Source: Rhizophagus irregularis (lineage: Eukaryota; Glomeromycota; Glomeromycetes; Glomerales; Glomeraceae). Taken from it: a stretch of 64,000 nucleotides of DNA. The position numbers and the translations under genes are program-made. The stretch lies in the NCBI RefSeq assembly GCF_026210795.1, contig NC_089433.1, positions 4,179,001 through 4,243,000 on the forward strand, written 5' to 3'. This document shows, one piece after another, positions 12,486-23,980 of this stretch. The stretch's first letter is position 1. Every line of letters begins with the position of its first letter. The notes below the pieces were generated by a model that worked only from the letters and a program-made list of their open reading frames with translations, did no database searches and had not been told where the DNA came from.

Positions 12486-13727
12486 TTAATCATACAAGAA
12501 CTTTCCAATATATTTAATAGATCTTTCATATGCACCATCTCTACTTGTTGCTTTTCCTACAGCATAATCATGAAAATTAGTATCTTCTATAACCAATTCT
12601 GCTTTTACATTATTTTGGATCAATTTTCCAATAAAATTTTTAATATCATCCAACAATATTTCGTAACCTCCTGCACAAGCCCATACTTTTGGTAAACCTG
12701 AAAGTTGATGTTCAAATACGGGAGAAACCATTGAACAAGATGGAAGAAGATTTGAGTCGCCTATATATGCATCCATACAACGGTGTAACCAAGTAGGATC
12801 TAGACTATCATATGAAGCATTATCAATGACTGATTTGGTATTCAACATTCCCTAAAAAAATTAAAATTATAATTTAAAATATGAATTAAAATATAATGAA
12901 AACTAAATAATTTTAACGATTATACTTACAGAAAGAAAAGGTGATAATAAAACAATAGCTGCAGGTGGATCGATCGAATATAAATATGGGTTATTAACAA
13001 GGTAAATTGCACTAACTATAGCCAAATTTCCACCCGCACTATCACCAGCTAAATTTAATGTAAAAAAAAAAAAATTAAAATTTGTAATGATTTTTTTTTA
13101 AAAAAAATAATTTATTAAGATACGTTACCAAAAACAATTTTAGATGGATCAATATTCTTTTCCGTGACAAGCCATTGATAACACGCTAATATATTATCTC
13201 TTGCAGCCGGGAATGAATACTTTGGTGATAATCCTATCAAGTAAATTATGAATATTAAGTAAACTTATATTATAATTATTAATTTAATAAATCTTAAATT
13301 TAGCTTACTGTATTCTAAAGACAATATCTGTGTGTTAACGCCATGATTTAATTTCCATGTTTTAATCCAATCGATGAACATTTCCAAGGGTAATAAAGCA
13401 TCACCAAAAACAAAAGCTCCTCCTATTTTATTATAAAAGACGAAAGAATTAATGATAAACGTGACGCAGTGAATCAACACTACAGTATAAAGTAAATTTA
13501 CCATGAGCGTATAAAATAATCATATCAGCATCTTTTCCAATTTCTGAATGTTCAACATTTTCTGCAATTAAATAGCCTTCCCATTCATCTTTTTCGTTAC
13601 TCGCATCCAATTTTTTTACCCAACGCCTTCCTTTAACTCTACGGACGATCTTACTTAACATTCTAAGTATTATTTTTAACAGAAACGTTGGTAAATATAA
13701 TTCCAAAATTCTTGATGTAGTGGCCAT
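12486..13727 (-). CDS. Alpha/beta hydrolase, HSL family (abhydrolase_3)
   Basis: Predicted lipase/esterase of the hormone-sensitive-lipase type, 309 residues from the ATG at 13727. Exons on the minus strand are 13502-13727, 13309-13422, 13129-13233, 12930-13048 and 12486-12851, all in frame. Family marks are the oxyanion-hole HGGAF at 75-79, YRLSPKYSFPAA, the nucleophile elbow GDSAGGN with Ser152, the acid in GGYEILLDD (Asp256) and the catalytic His282 in NFHDYAV. The triad is complete. Coding sense continues upstream to an acceptor-like site at 13819 (AFKIPIEIFAHFKSF), so an extra 5' exon is likely and the true N-terminus is uncertain. Substrate is unknown; an ester or acylglycerol is expected for the family. 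Confidence 0.85.
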
Positions 13728-13831
13728 TATACGTTGAGATAAGGTTGGTTGTATACGTTTATTATTATTAAAGAAGAAGGACTTGAAATGAGCAAAAATT
13801 TCTATTGGAATCTTGAATGCTACATTAAAAA

Positions 13832-15125
13832 GTTTTTAAAAAAAAAAAATTTAGTTTGGAATGTAACATCTTAAAAAAAAGAAACAAAATTATTTAATTT
13901 CTTCAATATTTACACAAGATCAAGGTACAACAAAACAAAGATATGATAGAATTCATCGTATTTTATTATTCCAGGAATCAATAATTTTAACTTAATCATT
14001 TTTGCGTTTAGTGTTTATATATAAAATTATTTATATTAATCAATAAAAAAAATAAATAAATAAATAAAAAAAAATTAAGAATTATAAATAATTTGGGTAA
14101 CTGGAAAAAGAAATGTCTCATGGTTATCTCCCTAAAAATCGCGTGCTTTCTTAAACGAGGTGTTACCTTTGAATAACGAAAAGAAAGTTCGGTGATCAAG
14201 TTTCACGAAATTGGACGAACCAATTTTTGTTGATCAACGGGGAGAGATAAACAAATATGCAGTTTAAACGGAGTTTGGCGTTAGTTGATATTCTGTGTTA
14301 CACATTTATTCATTGACATCAATAACACGTTATTGAAAATGTCAGAGCCGTGCATTTTACTCAGCCCGCCATTTTTCCCATTTTGATTAATTGGTTTACT
14401 GCGCCCCAATTAATTGAAACCTGTTTCATTTAGTTATATTCATGTGATAAAATGATTCGGGTAAAATTTTAAATTAACTTAAATGGCACATTTTTCATAC
14501 ACAAACCGGTCCTTAGTTTTGTTTTTTCCTTTGACGTAATAATTATCCATAAAAGTACAAGGGTTAAAATTCACATTGTCATCATAATTGTACATCAATA
14601 TGTAAAAATATATTATTATGAAAAAAAAAGATCTTTATTTTGTTGTTTTTGTAAAATATATTCCATAAAAATACAATTATTTTCCGGAGACTAGAATAAT
14701 CAATTCGATTTCATAATATAATTAATATAATTTAGCATGTGAAATAATGAACACGATTAAATTTAAAATATATCAACTAATTATAGATTTTTTTTATTGC
14801 ATGTGAAAGGAGTTTCGATTTTGGAGATGAATTCTTTAATGTTTAATAAAACAAACTTTTTGTGATTCAAAGAAAATTTTGCGTTTTATACAATAATTAA
14901 AACATAAATATTCATTATAAATCTATTATGAAAAATAGAATGATTTTTATAATTTATAATTGTTATTAATTTAAACAATGGAAAATTTACAACAAAGTAA
15001 TTATAATTGTTCAAATATGAATGAATTAAGTACGTCTTAAATAGTTAAATTTACTAATTTGAGAATTTCCATAAAAATCACAATGAAGTTGCTACAATGT
15101 AAAATATTACATAATCATACTAGTG
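13832..15125. other. Intergenic, nothing recognised
   Basis: AT-rich DNA upstream of the hydrolase. May contain a missing first hydrolase exon. No other coding signal seen. Confidence 0.4.
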
Positions 15126-15129
15126 ATGT

Positions 15130-15240
15130 ACCGTATATAATATTTCAAGTCGAATTATTATATTCATTAATATACTTCCTGCATGAAAATCACGATGAAC
15201 CATTTTTTTTCATGTATTTTTAACTAATAATGTTTGTTAA
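15130..15240 (-). pseudogene. Kinase catalytic-loop relic
   Basis: Minus strand reads MVHRDFHAGSIL, matching HRDFHTGNIL of the array B kinase. It is preceded, after a 1-nt frame slip, by the KIHEKK lead-in seen in array A (IHEKQL). Nothing else of the C-lobe is legible around it. Confidence 0.6.
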
Positions 15241-15791
15241 GACTCCTATACTAACTATATTTAATCAAATTTTATCCAGTAGTAAAATATGCTTTGACGC
15301 ATAAATATATGGACTGTAAATGAGTATATAGTATTTAATTATGGTACGATATTATTTTATGGTACGATATTATTTGAAAGGTAAGTTATATGTACGATCA
15401 ATTATGTATAGAAAATCATACCGATATAAGCGAATAATTAATGGCGATCATTTATTTTACGTTTTCGGGTACGCTTGAGACTCCTTTTTGATCACATTTT
15501 CAATTTGTACCTGTGAATCACAATAATTTATCATCAAATTTTTTTTATATATAATGAGTTTGTTGATCGAAAAATTTTTTTCTTTCTCTTTATTAATTTT
15601 TTCTTCACTATTATTATTATTATAACAATAAAATATAAATATATAATTATGTCTACGTAGAAGAATTTGATGAACCGTTAGAATATGATCCTTTTGTAAG
15701 TAAAAAAGTAAAAAAAAAATGGGAAATAAATTTATTTACTAAAAATTTATTGAAATTAATTTTGAGCGTTATTGTATAATAAATGTAAGAT

Positions 15792-15836
15792 TACCGTACC
15801 TACAACATTGATACAAACATTGTTGTGCGTACGGTA
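15792..15836. repeat. Imperfect hairpin with TACCGTAC / GTACGGTA arms
   Basis: The arm TACCGTACCTACAACA pairs imperfectly with TGTTGTGCGTACGGTA across a short loop. It sits in a segment (15790-15960) rich in GTACCGTA words like those at 1036-1440. Confidence 0.45.
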
Positions 15837-16059
15837 TGATCATTAGTACCTGCATAAATCTGAACGTACCGTAACCAAATGAGTAGATCGTACCATAACC
15901 ATTTAGGTAATACCTACTGTAAATTGCAGAAGAAATATACAGTACGTCATTTAAAATATAGGAAATATTCAGCATTTTTTTAATCTCCAATCATGAAATA
16001 AAAATTAATAAAATATAGACAAATCTCTTTTTCATGAAAGAATATTATTTAATTTGATA

Positions 16060-16430
16060 GAAATATTTGATTTTTAATACGCATATTTAATTGTTATAAG
16101 AGAATTTCAAGAAAGGGAACGTTAAAAATGTTTAAAACATTTATAATGAATTACATTTATTTATTGTCATAATTCCCGGTGTTTCATAATGTTTATTATC
16201 TTTTTTTTTTAATATTAATACTATAAAATGAAAATTTTAAATTTTATTGTATCATAAAAATTTGATTTCATCATTTGTAAAAGCTATACGCTATTAAACA
16301 AGTTTACATGTAATCTATAATCAGTTGAACAAATTAATATATAATAAGTAAATTATAATTTGCACTAAGAGCTTAAACATTCAGAATATTTTGGATGAAA
16401 TTTTATAAAGAGTTTAAGGAATTGTTGGTG
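16060..16430 (-). pseudogene. Relic of a kinase-array 3' end and 3' flank
   Basis: This segment matches the end of array A and its downstream flank in the same orientation. AAACATTCAGAATATTTTGG near 16375 corresponds to the last coding bases at 29050. Flank words such as TTTACATGTAATCTATAATC at about 16303 recur at about 28888 and, more diverged, about 37880. The rest of that kinase copy is missing. Confidence 0.6.
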
Positions 16431-16479
16431 CTTGCGGTTTGCCAATCCGAAAAAGATGCCATTTCGGTATTAATTTTAT

Positions 16480-17205
16480 GGAAAATCCGCCGAAACGGCA
16501 TTTTTTCTTCATATTGATTTCATGAAAAACCCTTTCGAAACGACATTTCTTATTTTAATTTATGAATAAATCCGTAAAATAGCGATTTTTTCATTTTACT
16601 TAATGTAAAAATCGCCAAAACGGTGTTTTTTCACCATTTGGCTTCTTTTATTTTATTTTCTGAAAGAAATGGCGGTTTCTCATTTTATTTGATGGGTATC
16701 CGTCGAAGTCTATTTACCAAAACACATTTCGCCGAAGTCATTTTACCGAAGGGGATTTTCGTCGAAGGACTTTTTGTTTCACCGAAAATTTCATATCATA
16801 TTTTCCAAAATATTCATATTGATATATATGATATTTACGATTATTACTAAAAAATATTATTTAAATATTATTTAAATAATATTTATTTCAGTTTATAGTT
16901 TAATATTTATTAATAAAAAATCGTGTATTTTTAATGATAAAATGTCAATCGCGAAATGTTCTATAGATTTCGGTGAAATGGATGATTCGGAGAAAAGGAT
17001 TCGACAAATATCTATTCAGCGAATTTCTATTCGACGAAATGTCCCTTCGGCGAAAAATCTTTTCGATGAAATGGCTTCTCCCCGGCGAAATGGAATTAGG
17101 CGAAACGTACCGTAACCCATTTAATGAAAAAACCGCTGAAACAGTGTTTTTTCATATTAATTTTGTGAAAAATTAAAACGCCGAAACGGCTTTTTACATT
17201 ACTTG
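16480..17205. repeat. Degenerate tandem repeat (CCGAAACGGC units), split by a foldback element
   Basis: Loosely repeated units of roughly 45-60 bp combine CCGCCGAAACGGC with a TTTTTTCATATTAATTT spacer. At least four copies precede 16694 and two follow 17118. The foldback element at 16695-17117 has landed inside the array. Confidence 0.55.
16695..17117. mobile_element. Foldback MITE, Mutator-like (copy 1)
   Basis: A 423-bp element with no coding capacity. It begins GGTATCCG and ends CGTAACC. Both arms are built from inverted runs of the word CATTTCGCCGAAG: the forward arm at 16700-16790 and its complement at 16970-17105. It is flanked by an imperfect 9-bp duplication, TATTTGATG / CATTTAATG. 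Long repetitive inverted arms and a 9-bp duplication suggest a Mutator-superfamily foldback element. A second copy is at 44557. Confidence 0.65.
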
Positions 17206-18341
17206 AATACTTTCGTCAAACTGGTTGGAACAGTTACCTGATCCAATCTGACCTGGCCCACGCAACCAGAACTCTGTTCGGTGCTCTAAGTATCAGTCTG
17301 AAGGAAATAGTGGTTCATAAATTTTCTCCTTTAAAGAAAATTAGTGAAATCTTTACTGAAGTTCATGATATATATTCATATGATTGTTGAAATACCAAAT
17401 ATGGCTTTGTTGTTTTCCAAACCTTACTGCTCTTTTATATATATTTAATTTTCTATGATCTCTAATATCTTTTGAATTGCTTTTACACTAAAGTCTCAGT
17501 TTTCTCTTCCTGATGACATCATGCGAAAAATAAATTTTATTTATAATTATATGGTAGATGATACTGAAACCATTACATTCTCAAATATTAATTCCAGTAA
17601 ATTTCAACAATTTCTCAATTTTACCGAATTGAACATAAAGAATGTAGAATTTTCTGGAAGAATATTTAGAGCAGGCTGGTATAGCTTCCATTAAGTGGAT
17701 CCAGGCCAACGAAATTCTCAAATATTGCAGAAGATAACCTAAAATGCCACTTTCCTGACGGAATTTATTTAACTCATAATAATTACAAATGTTTCACTGA
17801 CAACAACAGAATCATCTCACCGACAGGTCATCTCACTGTCAAATATTGTAATTTTTAAACATTATCTGTTATAATAATATTAAATATAATTTTTCTTTAA
17901 AAAAAATAATAATAATAAATTTATATATTATAAAAATAAAAATTTTTCTTTTTTCTTTTTAATATTGTCCTAATTTTAGTGATTAATCTCTATTTTTTTT
18001 TTCCACATATCAGTTTATATTTTTAGCGTGATGAGCAATAAACTATAAAAATACAATTTAAATTTTCTTTAATATAGCTTTGTACTGGAAATATGTGAAA
18101 TGATTCAATAATCACGTGATTTTCTTATATCAAACTAAATAATATTTTAATATAAACCATATTATGTAAAGTACGTAAAACGGTTTCCGGAAAAAATGAA
18201 CTCGTTACTGAAGGAGAAAAGGAGTAAGAAAATATTACAAAAAGTCAACAAACTTATTAAATAATACACCTTTTTTTCTTACAAAAATCACTTTTTCGAC
18301 GCCAAAAACACTTATTTCATATACCACTTGTATATAAAAAC
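17206..18341. other. Intergenic, nothing recognised
   Basis: A stretch at 17220-17300 is less AT-rich and has no readable frame. The remainder is AT-rich spacer before the LINE. Confidence 0.45.
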
Positions 18342-21300
18342 ATGTCCGTCAGTAACGTCTCTAGTAAAAGAAGAGCCAGAAACTTGTCAAAAGGAGCAGC
18401 CTCCTATTTAGACAAATATATCGTCAACGATACTTACTTTCCATATGATAAAGAACAGAGTAACGTCAATACAAAGCTACAAAGGCTAGATAACACTTTG
18501 AAAGACACCCCTGAAACCTCTCCTAACGATATGGAGGATATTATAGAAACTTTTACGAAACTTCTCAACTCCCTGCGCAAAAAGATAATCACGTGACACT
18601 ACGTCTGATCACTCAAATCAAACGCCAATAGAAGGCCAGAATCCGGACATTTCCACTCCTGGAGGTCAGCAGGCAAAAAGAGAAAGAAGTAGCAAACAAT
18701 GATAATTCCGAACCTAAATTCAGATTCATCGCCACATGTCAATACTATCTTTGAAACCTACATTCCGAGGAACTCCTTCCATAAAGACCAAACCACACAC
18801 GAGATTTTTGACCCGCCTTTATTACAGAAAATGATTTTGTTAGGGTATATACACGAAGTTACATATCATATCAATTCTTTGTAATCCAATTTAAAACACT
18901 TGAATAAAAAGAGCAATACATCAATCGTCCCTAAAATCGATAAGATTTTACGATTACATAGACACTAATGTCAAGATCCTTGCAAAGTCCAAATTTGACA
19001 ATGTCGATAACTGTGTAATTAAGGTATTGGATATACCAATCAACTACGACGCAAAGCTCATCGTACAACACCTAGCAAAACAAAATAGGATTCATCATAA
19101 TGAAATTATTAAAACAAACAAACCCAGATTCCACAACAACCAAACAATACCCAAGCCTCAACATCCAAAGTTAATTTTAGGCTGTCTAGAACATCCATAC
19201 GTAAACCACAATATAAACAATTGCTGATCAGATTTGAACACGAAAAAGCGGTCCAATATCTATATGAAAATGATATCTGGAACCTCTTCATAGAAAAAAA
19301 CTTCTTAGCCAGATTCATACCCGGTAATCCCAAACATTATCCTGAATATGAAAATAGAACATCATGTCATTACAAAATAATGGGAAATGCGGATGCCAGA
19401 AACCTAGCACCTGTTATCACTCATCATCTTAAAGAACGTACATGCACCTTTATACAAACAACAAGAAACTCTTGCACTAAATCCTCTTACGTATAAGTAG
19501 CAAAAGATGATTACCCTCACGATACAAAACAAGTTCAGAAAACGGACTTATTCGGATCAACTCTATACATATACCCAAAAAACCATGAAGGAAATTCTTG
19601 CTTTGATTCATCTGCGGCAGCCTAAACACACAAACCAACATTGAGACACAAAGTTGCTTCAAATAATCAAAAGATTTACAAAAAAAGCGTTCTTACGAAG
19701 ACAAAGAACCAGACTCACCATAACACCAGAGCTCTCCAACAAATATAATCACATCTTCATTACAAGTGTATAACCACTTCAATTAAAAACATCCAACATT
19801 GAGAAGATAACATCAAACACCACTTCAAATCCTCATTAGTAGGCTATCTAGACGATACCACTTGGTTTGGATCGTCTATCCAACAAATCAACCACAAATT
19901 ATCAATCGCTAATTCTTTTTATAAATTTACCAAAATCCAAATTAACTTTCACAAATACAAAATCCTCACAACTCAACATCATGACACCCAACTATAGATT
20001 TAAATATTAACGACCAAGATGTCGCCGCTATTACTGTATATCGTTCAACAAACAAGGTTAGGTCTTTATATTAACATTACAGATCGCCAACAATAAACCA
20101 TCAACAAGGGTGTCAGCATAATATACTCTCACTATATGACCATGAAAAACAAAAAAAATTGAGCCACGATCATATAGCTTATATTATCAACAAATAATAA
20201 TCCCTCAAATTGGAATAATATACACAATTTTGACGTACAGACAGTACCAATACCTTTAACACCTCTCAAAAAGCCGTTCAAATTACGTCTACATCTTCCT
20301 ACCAGCACAGCAGACAACGTTATATACAACAACCTTTTTCCACATATCGACAATTTCTTCGATATTCAAGTCAAAATCCCAACTCAATATATTATCTGCC
20401 CTTTTTAACACGCCCTGTTGCTTTACAAAAATTAGACATTTTAACCCAAGAAATCTGGTACCCACCATATCACATAATATACACGAATTCAAATGTTCTA
20501 GTGAACACAAATTGTCCAACAAAAAGATTATCTCCCCTTATTTTATTGCTACTAAACCTTTACATACTTAAAACACATAGCTTATGAAAATTTTTTAATT
20601 TTGAACAACATTAATCATCCCTTTCGACGGTCATACCGTAAGTAATGACGATATATCCTCCTCGTTACGACTCGTCCATCGACAAATTCGCCAAGCTCTC
20701 ATTTGTAAAGAATACTTGAAAGACCAACTAGTTGAAATTTCGACACAATTTTCGTCCGCATCTAATTTCACCATCTATACAGATGGATCTGTTAAACAAA
20801 TCGGCACTCAACACTTATGGCTGGCTACAATGCTACCCAACAACTTCAAAGTTGAATTCAAAGGCTCCACTGTATTCTTACTCTCATCCACAAAAAGTGA
20901 ATCACCACCCTTCCTTACAATAGTACCTGCACCATTTATACGGACTCAGCGAATTGTGACAAAAATCTCCGATCTTCAGCCCTAGATGACGTTTAAAACA
21001 AAACAATTTCTCATTTGGAATTAATTTTCTGGATTTAAATATAGAGAACCGCCACCTATACATTAACTTAAAAGTCAAACATACGATAACATACCTTACA
21101 ACGAACGAGCTGATTGGCTGGCTAAAAAGGGATCTAAGGGATCTAACATACGAGACCCTATTATTGTGAATTTTAAATTTTTCCATCAAGTTTTTTTAGG
21201 GTTTATCAAATGGAACAACATATACGTAATAGATCACAATGTCCGACAATGGAGCAATAACGTTATCCAACCACGTAACTTCAACTCGATTATTAATAAT

Positions 21301-22376
21301 TCGGCATTGAAAAACATCGAACGGCATATCCTCGAAGGCGTGATTGATTGGGAATTCACTAAAATATGGATCAATTATAACCATTCAGATTCACCGACGA
21401 ATTTACACCTTTCACGTTCACGCACTCTCGTATCAAGAAATATAACTTCATTTACAACAGTTGGCATCCTCCCACGCAATTATCCTCGTCTTTACCCGTT
21501 AGGTCATGTACCATGTATTGAATGCTCCGCACATCATGACTGTAATGATCACATTGGACTTTGTACCACCCTTCCGCAAAATTACTCTTTTAATGTCTAA
21601 ATCTAAAAAACTTCCTTTGGACACTATTTTACGATATGCTAACAGCTCAACCTTTGACCTAGAACAAAGAATAAATGCCTCCACAACCTGATCCCGGCTG
21701 AATTAACAGCCATATTCTACAACTACATAGGTAAACGTAAGGATCGCGTACAAGCTTTCAAACATTTTATCTATGAAACTATGACCGTAGTATTTGGAAC
21801 GACCGCGCTACTGCATTTAAACAGTGGGAATTAACGCGAAGTACTATAACGCGCAAGAAAAAGAAACGTTACCACCACTATTTCAACAAACCCCACTGGA
21901 TTCAAATAATTCTCGGTCCATCACCGAGTCGCATACCCCTAATCTATTATCGTCCTGTACGGCTACGTCTCCATATGACCGTCATAAGTCACGTATAGAT
22001 TTTACTGCCCATATTAGATGTACTTCAAGCAACTTTTTACACTCGGTTCTTGGGAATCACATAAAGATAATTTACTTTTTGATAACATAAATTTATTCAT
22101 TTTTTTTATGATTTTTCTTTCACTCATGTTTATCCTCCTACAACTTAAAATAGTATTTTTATTTTCTCACCTCCTTTTTTCTAACCTTAGTGTCCAAAGG
22201 TCGGAAGGTGTCCTTAGGATACCTTTATTCCTTTTTCATTTATTTTCTACCAAGATGACATCGCCATGTAGCGCTTTGGTTATTTGTGATTAGAATTACT
22301 TTTGATTTAGTTTTAATTTCTGTGTAATTTGTACTAATACCTTGTTCATTTTGAACAATAAAATAAAAATAAAATA
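18342..22376 (+). mobile_element. Decayed non-LTR retrotransposon (LINE) with RT and RNase H relics
   Basis: Broken coding blocks lie in LINE order on the + strand. An 84-codon basic start (18342) and ORF1-like blocks at 19027 and 19221 (LIRFEHEKAVQYLYENDIW) come first. The reverse transcriptase active site VGYLDDTTWFG is at 19839. The RNase H start FTIYTDGSV is at about 20767, with its end YNERADWLAKKG at about 21090. A C-terminal CIEC...HIGLC knuckle follows at about 21515. Frames shift and stops occur throughout, and most of the RT is unreadable. The element appears to end at an A-rich tail (AATAAAATAAAAATAAAAT) near 22376. It is surely inactive. The 5' limit is uncertain. Confidence 0.75.
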
Positions 22377-22559
22377 TACTGCAATATAAGTAAAGGGAAA
22401 GTAATTAAAATTCACTTTACGCTCCATACCTTTTTGAGGGAAGTAACTTAAGTAAAATGTGACATTACGCTACTCACTTAACCATACGTTACTTACTTTT
22501 ATATTTCACTAGGTAATTTCAGCCCTTACAATACAACTACCCCAGCCGGCAATTTTTGC

Positions 22560-22735
22560 ACAGATGTCGCATATCACATAATATCAATCCCGTGATTTTG
22601 AAATTTGCTTTGGTTGACACTACAACTTTAGTCTCCATTTTACGCGTCTCTAATATACAAGTTTAAATAAAAAACTTTTTTATTTATGAAATTCGTTAAA
22701 TTTTCAATAAAACACTTGTATTTCGTTAGTTCATA
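22560..22735 (+). repeat. Inverted duplicate segment, left arm
   Basis: Sequence around ACTTTAGTCTCC...ACAAGTTTAAATAAAAAAC and ACACTTGTATTTCGTTAG recurs in reverse orientation at 23400-23560. Arms diverge by small indels. Confidence 0.6.
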
Positions 22736-22988
22736 CATACTTATCTTAACTTTGGGAATGCTTTTCTTTAATAAATTACAATATACAATCATTGAACGGA
22801 TAGACAAAAATTCGCACGTAAGTTTCTTTGCTTTTATATTGATTTTGATTCTGGCTATAGTGCTTATAATTTTTTTCTTGCTTTTTTTAATTACGAAATG
22901 TACATTTGGTTTATTGGAATTAAATGTTATATGGACTTATTATCTAACACAGAACAGTATCATTAATTGTTACGGTATTACAGCATAA
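22686..22988 (+). CDS. Hypothetical small two-helix membrane protein
   Basis: An open frame of 100 residues starting inside the left arm of the inverted duplicate. It has two strongly hydrophobic stretches (about residues 12-28 and 46-70) and no recognised domain. The start sits in a segment that, in the other copy, looks like an intron with a TTTCGTTAG acceptor, so the true exon may begin later. Possible gene or chance frame in AT-rich DNA. Confidence 0.25.
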   Translation: MKFVKFSIKHLYFVSSYILILTLGMLFFNKLQYTIIERIDKNSHVSFFAFILILILAIVLIIFFLLFLITKCTFGLLELNVIWTYYLTQNSIINCYGITA

Positions 22989-23025
22989 ATACTAAATAAA
23001 ATCAAATTTATTCAATTATTTTTGA

Positions 23026-23580
23026 TTATTCAAGATACATTGTTGAATTTATATTATTATCTTTCCAACTTCGTGGGTTGGTAATTCGTCTATTAAACTT
23101 TGTAATATCATTAATAAGCTTTCGATCCCTATCAAAATTCTTATCCACTGCTTTTATCCTTCTGTGGTTGTTTAAAGCATGTTTGTTCATGTACAATTGA
23201 TATTGCCTGATCAAGATAAGACTCGATTTCTTTAAACTTTTATTCCATGTTTTTTAATTTTTTATTTATAATTAAATTAATTAATATTAGATATATTTTA
23301 AAAGGAAAAATTTTAAAAATTACTCCTGTTATTTAAATACCTTTCATCCTTTCTACTCCTTCTTCATCTTCTGTATCTAAAATAGTTTTGCACTTCTCTT
23401 GCCATTTAATGTATAAACTAACGAAATACAAGTGTTAAATTGAAAATTTAACAAGATTTATAATAAAAAGTTTTTTACTTACAACTTGTATATTTAATAG
23501 AGACGTAAAGAAACGAGACTAAAGTCGTAGTACAAAGATATTAAAATAAAACCATCGTTCATACAAATCAACCATAAAAG
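23026..23580 (-). other. Possible decayed minus-strand gene (includes right arm of the inverted duplicate)
   Basis: The minus strand shows an exon-like block after a TTTCGTTAG acceptor (LYIKWQEKCKTILDTEDEE, ending at GTATTT near 23340). A second charged block follows (FKEIESYLDQAISIVHEQT). The frames do not join into one open protein and no start is clear. The right arm of the inverted duplicate lies at 23400-23560. Confidence 0.3.
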
Positions 23581-23792
23581 GCAAAGCATATTATTGGAAT
23601 TATTGTCAGCAGTAGTACTTTCTTTGTTGGGAAAATGTATTTCGAAAATTTTATCGTGTAAAAGTGATTCATGATGCATAATTTTTTTTACTATGCTATC
23701 TATATTTATTTGCTATATTTCGTAATAACAAGTCACCAATCGAGAAGTGACAAAATTGAAACAATCATATATTGATTATATTGTTATAATGA

Positions 23793-23958
23793 TATAAAAT
23801 AACGCAACCCACTTTTTTTTCATCCGAGTTTACTAAGCCTCATTAAATTTCTCATTTCTTAACAACTCATCGAGTAAATATACCGAATTTCCATTGGTCT
23901 CATTTTACCCAATTTTAAGTTATAAAATAACGCAACACACTTTTTTTTTCATCCGAGC
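23793..23958 (+). promoter_or_regulatory. Duplicated promoter block of the SAM gene
   Basis: The core TATAAAATAACGCAAC followed by CACTTTTTTTTTCATCCGAG occurs twice, at 23793 and 23921 (128 bp apart). The second TATA-like box is 60 bp before the ATG at 23981. Confidence 0.5.
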
Positions 23959-23980
23959 TTAATATTCCCTATAAACATCA

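Noticed and set aside
12384-12695. Plus-strand 103-codon frame over the hydrolase
   Set aside because: Antisense shadow of the last hydrolase exon, which has clear catalytic residues.
16623-17176. Plus-strand frames with repeated FAEV / GEME-type text
   Set aside because: Produced by the foldback arms and tandem repeats; not a protein.
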